Below, one piece after another: positions 23,911 through 35,720 of a stretch of DNA of 64,000 bases (the stretch's first letter is position 1; the number at the start of each line of letters is the position of its first letter). The notes beneath the pieces are model-generated. The model ran no database searches. It worked only from the letters and a program-made list of their open reading frames with translations, and was not told the DNA's origin. Source of the stretch: Apoderus coryli (taxonomy: Eukaryota; Arthropoda; Insecta; Coleoptera; Attelabidae); assembly GCA_911728435.2 (NCBI GenBank), contig OU452198.1:36237902-36301901 (forward strand), read 5' to 3'. The translations under genes were made by a program, and so were the position numbers.

Positions 23911-25008
23911 AGTTGGAGAAATGCTGGGAAAGCTGCATAGATCTATCGATAAGGATAAAATGCTGAAAATATGAACAGACGGTTATATGCATAAATGTGC
24001 ATAGCACCGTACTGAATCTCGCCCTATTGCGTATATATAAAAAAAAATAATTTACTTGTTTGTTAAATATGCAATAAAAGAGCTTTATTCTTCTCAACAA
24101 ACATAGTTACATAACGCTAGTGATATTATTTGTTGCCCTTCAAAGTTCTTACTATCCTTTTCGTCATATAAATGTTTCTCTACTTTACCTGATCCTGTAG
24201 AAAATAGTTAAAAAATTAGTTATACAAAGTTCATTCATGGCCGTTATTTAATTAAAAAAAATGTATAGACAATACAATAAAAAAAGCTGTTTTTTAAATA
24301 ATCAACAAATTTACTATTTGCTACAAGCTCAATTTACTATTTATTATAACCTTAAGTGCGCATAATTTTTTTTTTGTTATACTATAATTAATATCACTCT
24401 AACAATCAGTTGTTATAATTAGGTAAATAAAAAAACAATCGTTTTTTAATGTCTTAATAAAATTCGAAATGTCTAATTAATATATTTTTTTAAAGTAAAT
24501 AATTAGAAAAGTAATAAGCAAATTTTTGGTGTTTGTAAAGTTTAAAATAAAAATACAAAAAAAAATATTTTTTTATATTTTGAATAAAGTATTCCATTCT
24601 TTTGTGCATTATATCGATTAAAGTTGAATAAGGCTCAGTCGAATTCATGCAATTTCATAACTTAATCTATACAAAATAACAAACACGTTTCCACTTTAAA
24701 AAAGCGTCAGCTTCAGTGTCTTTTTTATTTACATATGAAGCAAAACTAGCGATGTATTGAGAGAAAATAGTTTTAATTCATCAAATGCTACATACTTATA
24801 TATAATATATATTTTTTTGATTTAACCTCAGTAGAAAAATATATAAATCTATATAATTAGGTACAACATTAGCTAATATGAGTTATTTCTTTTTAATTAA
24901 CACGTCAAGTGACTAATTATGCTAATATCATGCTAATTGTTTCTACAAATCAGATGGTTGTAAGATGAAAAGATTTTTTGTTTGTCAAGCCAAGCCACAT
25001 TTCTACCT
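23911..25008. other. No feature recognised
   Basis: Strongly AT-rich DNA with homopolymer runs; nothing assigned. Confidence 0.4.
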
Positions 25009-25036
25009 ATTTCGTCGATCCACAAGTCATCAGTGG
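25009..25036 (-). ncRNA. Hammerhead-like relic
   Basis: On the minus strand: CTGATGA (25033-25027), CTTGTGGATCGAC, GAAA (25013-25010). The middle is almost the same as the intact motif at 4503 (GTTGTGGAGCAAC), so it belongs to the same family. Stem II has decayed at its base, and stems I and III are not clear. Confidence 0.3.
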
Positions 25037-25464
25037 ACCTGAATATGTTTGATTTTTGATTATCCAGCAGATTTATTTTCAATTACTAATTTATCTTTAC
25101 TTTAAACTCTTTGATCGACTTAAAAGTGTAACTGCTTTTTGTTTGCAACTTTTAAATAAATACGGATAAATAAAAATACTAATGAGCCGCTCCGGGCTTA
25201 TAGAGTAGAAATATTCGCATATCTGTTGTTAAACTGTTGTCGCACATGTGTTGTTACTAAAAAGAACTTTTTCGAGGCTGGACTAAATAGTTTTTAATGT
25301 AAACAAATAGGATGCAAATTGAAGCCTGTAAATATTTACATTAGAATTTTATGACTACACTGAAAAGTTTCTATTCAAAGTTTTGTTATAACAAATCTGT
25401 GTGAATTGGAAACATATTTGTGAAATTCTACTTTGCTGACCCTGAACAAATCTCGAAATTTGAA

Positions 25465-25498
25465 ATAGCGGTTCCAGCTTTCTCGCTCGAACCGCTAT
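25465..25498. other. Short GC-rich hairpin
   Basis: ATAGCGGTT (25465-25473) pairs perfectly with AACCGCTAT (25490-25498) around a 16-nt loop, in AT-rich surroundings. The function is unknown and it may be a repeat remnant. Confidence 0.4.
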
Positions 25499-26870
25499 AT
25501 TATTTTTCTAAACTGTGACTACTAATTTGGATATTTCCCATGAATATCAATGAATCATAATCATGCTGAATTTATATCAACCTAACAAAGTTGCTTGTCA
25601 TATTAGGTACCTATATGAAGACAGATGGCGCAAATGTTAAACATACAATCATTGACGTAAACATGATGAATCTCATTAATAAAACATCTAAACTTCCTCT
25701 AAATTAAACAAAAATAGGGATTAGTTAATTTTATGTAATTAAGCTTACCGCTGCATCTGAATCCATAATAAAATTTGTAGGTTACATCAAAAATATTCAC
25801 ACAAATTATACAAACAACCAAAAACAAGTTTTATAACACTTTTAAACAACTCAGTTCAATACATATTAATTGTTTTGTCCTATCACTAATTAATAATAAA
25901 ATTTTAGTCAACATCAAGTGACCACTGACTGACATAACTGTCATTTTTTAGTTACAATAATTACGCGCCAACTTTGATACATGAATGACATTCTAATTAT
26001 TATTACTATTGTTTCGTTATTTATTATCAAAATACAAATCACAGTTGTTGTGTTATGTTCGCGTACGCCTCGACATTTTTGCCCGTAAATGCGAGAAAAA
26101 AAATGTATAGATATTATGTGTAAAACCACGCGATATATTTTGAAAAAAAGAAACAACACAAAACAAATGAAGAGCGGTTTAATACACGGCACACTAAGTA
26201 CTATTGGTGCAATGTGCAAGTACACAGCTTGCATTCGAGTCGGCCTTGCATATAAAACTTCTATAATATAATACACAACATACAGAGCACAGTGAAAACC
26301 CTGGATAAAGAAAAAAAGGCTTTTTTTATTTTGTATTTATATTAAAATAAGAGGGGGAATAATTTCAAGGGTATAAAATGAATATAACCGGAGTTATTTT
26401 CAATAATAAAAAAAATAATGCGTGTCTCGTTTTTGTGTTATTGTACAGACTGGTGATTCTGTAGTCTGAAAATGTAGGACAAGATTTTGGCTTAAAACAT
26501 CTTCGTCGTTCACTTAGAGTTTTTTTTTATTTTTCGTTGTATTTAAATAATAAAATTTATAAGTGTTATTTATAAAAATATTTACATGATGAAAGATGTG
26601 ATATCTCAGGAACTTTAAAACTAGAAAAATCTATGTTTGGACAGAGAATCACGCGAGAAGTGTTTTTTTTAGTTATGTATACTGAGACATACGAAAAATT
26701 AATCTAATCAAATTTTTTTTATCAACAATGTTGTAGCAACAGCCATACGTCAAGGATCGAAAAAAGATTTCCGCGCCATAATATTTTGAAAACAGTTTTC
26801 AGAAATGAATCACAACAAGCGCGAGATAACTCTGTTAAAAAAAAATCGTTCCCTGTTAATGTTTTAACCC
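25499..26870. other. No feature recognised
   Basis: AT-rich DNA with unconvincing ORFs on both strands of 25941-26276; nothing assigned. Confidence 0.4.
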
Positions 26871-27091
26871 TCCTTGTAAGAAACGTCGCCACGACACGAC
26901 AGTATAGTCTTTCTAATCTTAATTTAAAATATATAAATTTAACGATTCTACCGGGGCAATCCGTTCCCATGCCTCTTTACATTAGAAATGGGCATCGAAT
27001 GCAGCGTTTTCTTGATACATTTCTCCCTCGTATATAAGACCTATAATAAATCATGCCTGCCAAAAAATACCGACAGTAATAAAAATAACTA
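26871..27091 (+). repeat. Composite repeat flank upstream of a Tc1-like element (copy 2)
   Basis: The segment from about 26925 (AAATATATAAATTTAACGAT, CCGTTCCCATGCCTCTTTAC, CCCTCGTATATAAGAC) is nearly identical to 39848-40016 and partly to 21869-21966. In all three, the same Tc1-type end starts at the same base. The block begins near TTAACCCTCCTTG (26867). Confidence 0.7.
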
Positions 27092-27399
27092 CAGTGACTG
27101 GAAAAAGTTGGATTAATGATTAAAGTTTGCAAATAAATATAATATGAATGAAACAAATAATTTTTGGCAACGTGTTATTTTCTCAGATTGATCTAAATAT
27201 AATCGGATGGACATCATATGGTATGGCGAAGACTTAATGTGGAAGAAAGAAAGAAAATTTGTGTCCGACAGTAAAACACGGTGGCAGAATATTGTAATCA
27301 TGATTTGTTCAATAGTTTTTCTTAGATTAATAAAATCTATCAAATTGCATAATAATTTTTAATAATACCTCAAGTGGATGAAACTTTGTGCAGTCACTG
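27092..27399 (+). mobile_element. Tc1-like element, internally deleted
   Basis: A 308-bp element flanked by TA on both sides (27090-27091 and 27400-27401). Its ends CAGTGACTGGAAAAAGTTGG and (reverse complement of the right end) CAGTGACTGCACAAAGTTTC form a short TIR. Inside, 27121-27310 encodes a transposase relic: KFANKYNMNETNNFWQRVIF, then SD (first catalytic Asp), a stop, SKYNRMDIIW, and later KTRWQ (cf. KHGGG). The helix-turn-helix and the second and third catalytic residues are missing. It is a non-autonomous relic. Confidence 0.75.
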
Positions 27400-27479
27400 T
27401 ATCAGACACCGCCGGTATTAGCTTGCAATGTAGTTATATATATATACAGACAGTTTTTTTATAAGGCAGTATACCAGTC

Positions 27480-27920
27480 TTTAATGAGGCATGCCCAAAT
27501 AAGGTCAACACAAATGATGCTGAGATCCGCAGATTGAATTTGAGGAAGTTAGTTGGGACATGTGGCTTTTCAATGAAACGTGTGCAAATTATCGCACACA
27601 TGAGAAAACTTTCAGCTCGATGGATATTTTATTTGCTGCGACTGTGGACAGAAAGCAGTGACCACTTCCGAAGAGTGTTTGGCCGTGTTAAAGGGCATTT
27701 CGAGATACTTTTTCTTGCGCTACGTAACCGTGGACCAAACGATATACCAGAGACCAAGCAGCAGTCGAAGCAATGGATTTTTCCCGGCTAAGAACCTCCG
27801 AAGGAAGTAGAAACATGTCTTATACATTGACTATTTGGCAAATGAAAGATAACGGGGAATACTCTAGTTGGGTCCTGCCAAATTGGTCAAATTACCGGGC
27901 CCTATCTAACTTTTTTTCCT
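27480..27920 (+). pseudogene. Mariner transposase relic 4
   Basis: The frame 27534-27791 reads KLVGTCGFSMKRVQIIAHM, RKLSARWIFYLL, then SSDHFRRVFGRVKGHFEI and DIPETKQQSKQWIFPG. These are the end of the second helix-turn-helix, the conserved MRKLSARW motif and the ETKQQSKQW stretch that follows the first catalytic Asp in mariner transposases. The Asp itself (DET[W]-like) is altered to a DIPETK context. The region continues in broken frames to about 27900. The N-terminal HTH and the C-terminal third with two catalytic residues are absent. Confidence 0.7.
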
Positions 27921-28097
27921 CTTAATAAAACACGTCTACTCCACAAAATGATTGATATATACAGGGTGTCCCGAAATGAACTTATATATAGTGAAAATTT
28001 TTTAAGTTGAGTGGTAGTCTTTGCTGACTAGTTAATAGATAATTGTGTTTCTTGGGTTGATCAGCAAATCTTTTTGAATAAAACTATTTTTCGTTAT

Positions 28098-28135
28098 GCC
28101 AAGCTTTCGATATATTTTTATATCTTCCTCGGGGC
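28098..28135 (-). ncRNA. Hammerhead-like motif, core U4 changed to C
   Basis: Minus strand: GCC, CCGAGGA, an extra A, then stem II GATAT-AAAAAT-ATATC (perfect five pairs), GAAA, the palindrome AGCT, U, and GGC pairing with the initial GCC (stem I). The core reads CCGAGGA instead of CUGANGA, so catalysis is doubtful, but the architecture is complete. Confidence 0.45.
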
Positions 28136-28684
28136 TACAAATATAAGAGTAAGCTAAGTATAAATATATATAAAATTTAAAAATATGTTTACCTTAGTAT
28201 ACGAGGTAAGTTTTATATTGGTAAAAATAATAAAAATTGTAAATTAAAGAACATCAATTCAAACTTTTTTGTCAACTTTGTAAAATAATGATTAAAATTT
28301 AACATTTTTAAGTTAATTGATTTTTTTTTAATTGACACTGACATGTTTATTCAAAAATATTTTGTTTAGTTTATTTGTTTTTTAAGTGAAATGTCAAGTT
28401 TTTTTATTTAGGTTAAGAAGTAGATTCAATAGAAATATTACTGTCATCATGGGTGTTATTATTAATAGTAAATAAATATGAATATATATTACTGATTTTT
28501 TATGTACAAAAGTCTCAAATGTATTATTCTTTTTAGAAAAAGTAAAAAAGCCCACCAAAAAAAGTTGGGACAAAATAAGTTCTGACCCCAGCCTAACTCA
28601 CCCCTGGCATTTTCCTAACCATGTGATATCATATTTTTTAATAATCAAACAAAGATACGTAAGTGTGCCAAATGTAATTTTGAT

Positions 28685-28730
28685 ATCAAGACGCGTTTCG
28701 GAAATATTGCTAAAAACTCATCGTCAGGAA
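28685..28730 (-). ncRNA. Hammerhead-like relic
   Basis: Minus strand: CTGACGA (28727-28721), a poorly paired stem II region, GAAA (28699-28696), the palindrome ACGCGT (28696-28691), then C. Core bases are intact (N7 = C), but stems I and II are weak. Confidence 0.3.
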
Positions 28731-28877
28731 TTTACAAATATCACCCTGTATCTGAAAAACGAAGCATTTTTCGATATATGTTCATATGAACAAAAAATCT
28801 CATTTTCGTCCCCTTAAATTATTTTAAGCTAATTTCGGGACACCCTGCATATATGTTGAAACCTTTTTACTAAGTTC

Positions 28878-28920
28878 TAGCAGACATGTTTCGGATCATA
28901 CGTACATCATCAGTGGCTGG
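28878..28920 (-). ncRNA. Hammerhead-ribozyme-like motif
   Basis: Minus strand: CCAGCCA, CTGATGA (28913-28907), TGTACGTATGATCC, GAAA (28892-28889), the palindrome ACATGT (28889-28884), C, TGCTAG. Stem I forms as AGC-A with TGCT, with one bulged C. Stem II has mismatches. The core is intact. Confidence 0.45.
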
Positions 28921-31900
28921 AGGATTTTATGTTTGTGAGAATTATTTGTTCTGATTACGATATAAACATTTATACACAAATGAGAATTAGTTATTTTAGG
29001 ATATGGCGTGTTACATTATTATGAATTTTTTTTCACAACTATTAAATTTTAAAGAAGTTGGGAAAGGTATATTGCGGTACAAGGGGATTCTGTTGAAAAA
29101 TAAAAAACTAAAAATCAATGCACATTCATCAATTATCACACCAGCCTCGTATGCTAAGTGATTGGTTTAGCGATTCTACTGCAAGAAAATACGTAGAATT
29201 AGTTTCATGCGTTTAATTTCCAGTATTGTAAATGTAAAAGATGTGAGTATTGATTCATGTTATAACCTGGTCGCGCCTATAAAATACTTGAAAATTTCGA
29301 AATAATAAATATGAATACCAAACATTGCAGATACGAGTATATAATAGAAATAAAAACAGAATGTCTTAAATTCGTCATGTGGTGAAAAAGAAATACACTA
29401 TAGTAATAATAATTGTTAAATACGAGGGCAGATTGCTAAATAATAATGGATACATTTCGTCTGTCCAGTGTCTTGTGCGCAGCGGAACTTTTCAGCCTAA
29501 TGTGTGATATTATAAAATAAAGAAGTTTGATGCCACAGACGATAAACATTTTCGACGATTTCATTTAAAATAACCCTCGTAGGGTATCGCAAACTATTCA
29601 ACTGTAGAATTTGTGCATCAATGATATACGCAGATGAGAACAGCCTCGCTTGGAATGCTGCATCAATTTCGCATTGTTATCATGACGAAAAACATTATCT
29701 TTCTTTTGAATAATTTAAGGGCTAAGGGATGGTTTGGGATCGGTCCATCATTATGACCCAGAGGAAAAAAGCAAACTGCTCAAATATCCATCCGCAAAAA
29801 ACTGCTTTTAAATTGGTTTTGGGATGTTCGCCGCGTTTGTGTCCAATTTTCTTGAACAAGGAGCAATGCTCAGTTCATTTCGCTTCAGTCGTCGCCAATG
29901 TCGTGTATGAGACTGGTCCTCATCTATCGCCTTGGCTTTTAGGAAAGTTAGATAAATTATTTACTGATGGAATGAAAAAAACTTGTTGCACGCTAAAGGA
30001 AAGTTGTTAGTCTTAACGGTGAGTATCATGAAAAATATAAGAAAGATTATTAATCCTAAGAATTATTGTGCTTTAATGGCAATTTTGCCAGATGTTGTGA
30101 ATTGTTTTTGTTCTACAAACATTATTTTTCAGCGCATCCTCAAATATTCCGAAAAGTCGTGCAAAATTTTTATAATATATTGATTATTGAAAATAAGACG
30201 TTAAACAATGTTTTAATACAAAGGTTTTGATAAGTTTAGTATACATTTTCAATTGTTGAGAGTTCTGACTTGGAATTTAAATTAAACTTTTTAATGAAAA
30301 AAATATATATATTTAAAATTTCAATATCAATTAAAAATATTTTTTTCATAAATTCGTGAAAATTATTTTTTTTTACTTTTTAAAATTACAAAAATATTTA
30401 AAATTTTAAGAAAAAAATTAGAAAAAATAAAAAAATTCCTGTAAATTCTTAAACGTTTATTTTTCTACATTAAATAGAATTTTCAATTCATGATCGATAT
30501 TGAAGTCTAGCCGAGCTTAAATGGAGGGTCAGGAAAAATGTTAAAAATTTTAGAAAATGTGTTGGCGCACCAAGAACAGAAAACTAAGTCGATAAATAAA
30601 CAATGAAGGTTTGTTTTTATAATTAATTAGTTTCAGAATTTTACATTCACTTAAATTCGTATTTTGTGTCATTTTAGAAGTAAATAAGCATTTTCTATCG
30701 CCTGTTCATAATTCGGTGTGATTAAAACGGTTTAAGAGATTTTAAAAAACTTCAATTCAAAAATATTATTCGATATAGAGAGGAACTGATTAGATCTTAG
30801 GCTAAAAGAGGTTCTAAGCTTGAAAAAGCAATGTTGGTATAAAAAATCAATCAGTGATCTGAATATTTCAATCAAATTAAAGAAATATAACAAATCACGT
30901 AACTGTTCTACATTAAATTTATAGCATTGATAAACTGTAAATTAATTATTTAAAATATACGTATTTCAAGACAACAGGTCTTATTAGTAATGATAAAATA
31001 TGCAAGGAAGTTTTTTTTGTGTGTGTCACATTTTTTATAACATTTTATATAATACTAACGACAAATTTCGATATTATTGAGTAAATACAACAGAAATGAC
31101 ATTAACAAGAGCAAAAAAAGATACAATAAACAAATGGTGAAAAATGACCTTAACTAATTTTAAATCATAACATAGATGTTTTAGAATTGGCCATTATTAA
31201 AAAAAATATATATATATAAAATAAGTTAAACTTTTGTACGAAGAGTTATTCGTGTCTCGAAGGCACCAGTTGATTTGTTTTAATATTTCTGTGTTCTTTA
31301 TCTATATAATTAAACAAAGAGGTCAAATAACTGGTTTAAGAAAATTAACATTGTCAGTTTTTTTCAATTTGCAATACCGATTTAATTTCAATAATTTTAA
31401 TGGATTTAAATTCTATAGTAACATTTTATTTTATATTTTCAAATTATTTACTGAAAACAATTATCTATTTATGTATTTGTAAAGAAACTAATTAAGCCGA
31501 TTTATACCATGCAGGGAATATTTTTAATTACATAGTAATTTAATTTAATTTTCAAGCAGGCAAACATAAAAAATCAATAAAACAAAATATTATATTATTA
31601 CGTCCTATTATAGTATCCAAAATTAAAATCCACGTTAAATTTGTTAATGCAAATTGCGAAATTTGTAAAATTTCGTCTGAACATAATTTTTTGATGGCAC
31701 GCCATCATTTCAGAAATAAAATATTATCCATGAAAAGAAAAATTATAATATGGAAAATATTCGCCTTGTTTTATAGGGTTTTATGTATTTTCTGGAAAAT
31801 CGTGAATTAATTTTAAAGTTATTATTAAAACAGATTTATGGCTGTCCGCATGGCAGTGTACAAATTTTAATATAAAATGATACATATATAAAAACTTCGA

Positions 31901-32060
31901 GAGAAATTTGTAAGTTGCTACAATAGAAATAGGAACTCAAAATTTATATACTTATGTACAAATTAATGACAGTTGATGAAACATAAGTATTAACATCACA
32001 TCAGTGGAGGGTCAGACTGCGACCACGTAGGGTCTGTGGTTCATACAATGTATATATTTT
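28921..32060. other. No gene recognised
   Basis: Three kilobases of AT-rich DNA. An ORF at 29729-30010 (93 codons) lies in a slightly GC-richer patch (29720-29950) but resembles no family I recognise. A short (TA)n run is at about 31206-31216. Confidence 0.4.
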
Positions 32061-32102
32061 ACCCGCGCTTTATTTTGATAGGTCAGCTTTCTTTTAGACT
32101 CG

Positions 32103-32690
32103 CTATAGAAGGGTTAATTCACAAAATAGTGCGGATATAGTTCTAGCTACAGCTAGGCAAGAACATAGTACAGGTTCCGCTGTCTCATTATCCTCGAGGC
32201 ACAATCGGCAATTTTCCAAGATAGCCAACTTCGAGAGATGATGATATAAGCGACAATGACCAGTGTATCGCATCGCATCGCGGATGAGATCTAGTCATAC
32301 CCAACAACTCCCTGGCCCTTGATTTAGATGGGTTAATGAACCTGAATAATTTTGCCAAATGTTCTGAACTGGGCAGTGCTAAAAGATATGCCAGTTGCAG
32401 GTTTTGGTCCGATAAATTCTTCTTAAGTCGGCGATTTCATTCCTCTTTAGATCAGAGTGGCCAGTGTCAGACCAGAGTCAGATTATTGTTTCTCCCAATA
32501 TTAGAAAGTCTGTTTTGACGATTCCACACTGTTCTTGATGAGCTTAGAGCCTTTATGGCTGCTTGGATATCAGAGAAGGTTTTTATTAATTTTCGCCTGA
32601 GCTGCTGAGCCTGAGCATACTGATCAATGGCCAAAACTTCTGCCTGGAAATCAATAGCGTGGTAACTCAGACATTGTGAAATTAGATTAA
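32103..32690 (-). pseudogene. LINE ORF2 C-terminal region: RNase H and zinc-knuckle-like tail
   Basis: C-terminal part of a non-LTR retrotransposon polyprotein that carries RNase H (LOA/Jockey/R1-type; clade not settled). From 32670 downward: DFQAEVLAIDQYAQAQQL (RNase H, catalytic Glu), SDIQAAIKALSSS (catalytic Asp), then NNNLTLV with a stop where the WVPGH motif should be. About 32290-32110 reads cleanly in one frame: RYTGHCRLYHHLSKLAILEN, CRLCLEDNETAEPVLCSCLA, ending ...ISALFCELTLL and a TAG at 32103-32105. The CxxC...E...CxC pattern is the usual C-terminal zinc-finger-like motif. At least one frameshift and stops around 32330-32470 make it a pseudogene. The element is 5' truncated near 32690. 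Confidence 0.8.
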
Positions 32691-33922
32691 TAATAAGTAT
32701 AAATTGAAAAATACCTAGGACATAGATAGTGCAAAATTTTGTTAAAACATGTGCTTATAGTTCAATAAGTTTAGAGAAATATTTTAAGTTATTTTTTTAT
32801 CATTATTCTACAAAAAAATGCATGTGGTCTAGACTTGCAAATGAAATAATTTCGTTACGAAATCCATCTCGACTTTTCGTTTCATGAATAATCCCGCCTG
32901 TGTTCAAATCAGAACAAGAAACTGGGTCTATACCTTCTACCGTCTGCTGATAGAGGTAATTGGAAACCAATAAGCTTCTCTTTTACTTTGTTTACAATTT
33001 CTTTATTTCTATTGCGACAATCTTTCCTCCAACTCGTAGTACATCAACCTACAAAAATGTTAATCATAGAACGAATGATGCGAATATGTAGAAACTAAAA
33101 TTATTGCCGAAAACGAAACCGATAGTAGCGATAGTATTATTACTTGTTTATGATTAGGATCATTTTCATTTGTACGTATTGTAACTAATTTCCCTCATAG
33201 ACGTCCAAGACACAATGTATAAAATTTGTTAAGATTATTTATTGTTTTTATTGCATATCAGAGCTGTTCTTCAAATAAAATATTGATAATATGTTAATTA
33301 TGTTATAATTTACTTAATGAATTTCTTGATAACTCTACGCGAATCAGCTTTCTAAATAAATTATTGTAATCTGTAAAACAATATATCCGTTGTTGTATTT
33401 ATATCAAAATATGCTTGTACTGCTTGTAATAATATGTCGAATGTATTCTTTGTCACGAAATTTAATAATAATAATTATTAAACTATACTAATAAAAAAAA
33501 GACAGCTGATGATTATTTCAGTTGTAGCAACGTACAAACAACCGCGTGTCGAAAAAGCCCGAGATGTGGCTGGCGTGTCAGTCGGCCGTTATTAGCGAAA
33601 AATTTTCAAATTATAAGTTTGAAATGTAATTTTATCATATCGCATGTCAATATCTTCTATATTAGAAAACAAAATTATCGTCTTGAAAGTTTTATCGCAT
33701 AATATAATATAAAACTTGGTGAGGAGAGCTGACGGACTCTGGGACGAAATTATTTCACTACATTATTATAGTCTAATATAGCGAAAAATGAAAAACAATA
33801 TAATAGAAATCAGACAAAAAAAATCAACAACTTGGTTCCGGATAAGCCCACAGGATTCCATTAGCGTATCCCGTAAAACTTTCTTAACAGAGTTTAAATA
33901 TCATTATTAATAAACAGTAAGT
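32691..33922. other. No feature recognised
   Basis: AT-rich; nothing assigned. Confidence 0.4.
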
Positions 33923-34135
33923 ATTCGGTCATTCAATAAGTTCGTAGGATGACACATAGATGGCGTTACTAGAATTTTGTCCATACGATTTTTATTTAGT
34001 ACTATCCTTCAAGCGATACGTGTATAAATTTGACAGCAATCTGACTATTGATTCGTGAGTTTATAGCATTTTGTGTGAAGCAACGTTTGCTATTGAAAAA
34101 AAATATGGGAAAAAGTGATTTTCGAGTTTTATGCA
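33923..34135 (+). mobile_element. Mariner 5' terminal fragment (copy 2)
   Basis: Begins TCGGTCATTCAATAAG and continues with GATGACACATAGATGGCGTT and TTTGACAGCAATCTGAC. It leads to ATGGGAAAAAGTGATTTTCG (MGKSDFRVL), the expected start of a mariner transposase (usual form MxKxxFRxL). After about ten codons homology is lost. It is the same family as the inverted copy at 21060-21268. Confidence 0.6.
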
Positions 34136-35156
34136 CGATGCATATGCACACCGACACCGATTTCATGAATTCAGAAAGGGAATATCCAGAACTACAATGA
34201 TGGTCTAAACACTGCTAAACTTATATTGTTACTCATTTCTATTAAATTAAATAAATAACAATTTATTTATGAGAAATTTGTTGCAACCGCCTCCCATGGC
34301 CTCTATCTTATACACACGACACGAGACCGGTTTTTATTTAATTTTATCGTGAAAATATGAATTGAAAAGTTTTGCTATAAAACTGAAAATGAAATACCCC
34401 ATTTGGCTGTGTTCCACGCAATCTTTCTAAATTTCCAAATAAATTCTCGTGTCGTTTGAATTTGCGAAATAAATAAGCATGATTTGTGTATATTTTTTGT
34501 TGTTTGTTAAAAATATTTTTGATTACAAACATTATTTTATAAAATAAAATGTAATACACCTAATAGTTAGTCATGTTTAATATTTTCCGATCTGTCCTTG
34601 TTTGTTGTACACTTTTATACCCAAAAATGGTATTTGGTTTCGATACAATAATAAAATAAGAAAACTTAGTGTTTAAATATATCAGTGACTCCATTGGTAT
34701 AGTGTAATTTTTAGCATTTTAAGAATGTAGTTTAATTATAATCTTTAAATGCAGAATAGATTTCATTAACATTTAAACAAATTGATATTAAGAATATTAA
34801 TTTAATTAATTCATATATAATATATTATCAGTATTTATAATTCATTTTTTGTGTTTTTAAAATTTCTTATAATTATTTATTTTTTTTTCGAAGAAATTCT
34901 TGTTGCTTACGACTATTTCATTAAATTTTTATAATTACTTTTCCAGTTCCCTGGAAGACAATAAAAATATTACAATAATATTAATGAAACGCTATAAATC
35001 TAAGTTGAGAATGATGATGATTGTGATTTGATCTGCTAACTTTGTCAATGCCAGTTTTCCACGTGGTAAAATATTACATAATAATACATTGAAAGTATAC
35101 CTTATAGAATTATGTTTAAGTAAATCTTTTATTTTCTTAACATACAGAGTGATATG
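34136..35156. other. No feature recognised
   Basis: Very AT-rich DNA without supported genes or repeats. Confidence 0.4.
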
Positions 35157-35316
35157 CAGTGGCGGCTTGTCGTATGAAGCAGGTGAAGCAACGCTTTATG
35201 TAAATAATCACTAAAATGAATAATCTTTACTGTTTTTATTTTTAGGGATGTATAATAATACAATTATCTTAGGAAATAAAATTTTTTTTGATTTTTATTT
35301 CCATGTCCAACATTTA

Positions 35317-35361
35317 CATAACGATGTTTCGTCGCATTATTTGCGACTTCTTCAGGTTTAT
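35317..35361 (-). ncRNA. Hammerhead-ribozyme-like motif, left arm
   Basis: Minus strand: ATAAAC, CTGAAGA (35355-35349), extra A, stem II GTCGC-loop-GCGAC (five perfect pairs, 35347-35331), GAAA (35330-35327), then ACATC GTTAT. GTTAT pairs with the ATAAAC side with one bulged A (stem I). Compared with the right arm, the palindrome ACGT has become ACAT, as expected from CpG decay. Confidence 0.5.
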
Positions 35362-35676
35362 TTTTATTTTTTCCTTTTTTTATAATCTATGCTTTTTGAC
35401 ACAAGTCCATTAATTACTTTTATTTTTTCCGAAATTGTGTAAATAAAAAACAAATATAAAGTTACACAGACATCATTTTACAAATTATCATCATAATTTG
35501 ACGAAATAAACCACATATTTTATTTGCATGAATTTTAACGTGCTTGTGAGTGTTACCTTTGTAAAATGATGTCTAACTTTAAATTTGTTTTTTATTTACA
35601 CAATTTCGGAAAAAATAAAAGTTATTAATGGACTTGTGTCAAAAAGCATAGATTATAAAAAAAGGAAAAAATAAAA

Positions 35677-35720
35677 ATAAACCTGAAGAAGTCGGACATA
35701 ATGCGACGAAACGTCGTTAT
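35677..35720 (+). ncRNA. Hammerhead-ribozyme-like motif, right arm
   Basis: CTGAAGA (35683-35689), extra A, stem II GTCGG / GCGAC (four pairs plus a G-G mismatch), GAAA (35708-35711), the palindrome ACGT (35711-35714), a GTC cleavage-type triplet ending at 35715, then GTTAT (35716-35720) pairing with ATAAAC at 35677-35682 with one bulge. The core is intact (N7 = A). Confidence 0.55.

Larger units (their letters stand above)
27962..28847. mobile_element. TIR element with CAGGGTGTCCCGAAAT ends
   Basis: The left terminus CAGGGTGTCCCGAAAT (27962-27977, preceded by TA) and right terminus ATTTCGGGACACCCTG (28832-28847) are perfect 16-bp inverted repeats. The element is 886 bp and has no transposase. 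Two hammerhead-like relics lie inside, both on the minus strand (28098-28135 and 28685-28730). Part of its right half resembles 47290-47570. Confidence 0.7.

Noticed and set aside
29729..30183. Possible cellular gene in a slightly GC-richer patch
   Set aside because: No recognisable domain, two frames compete, and no splice or promoter signals can be supported.
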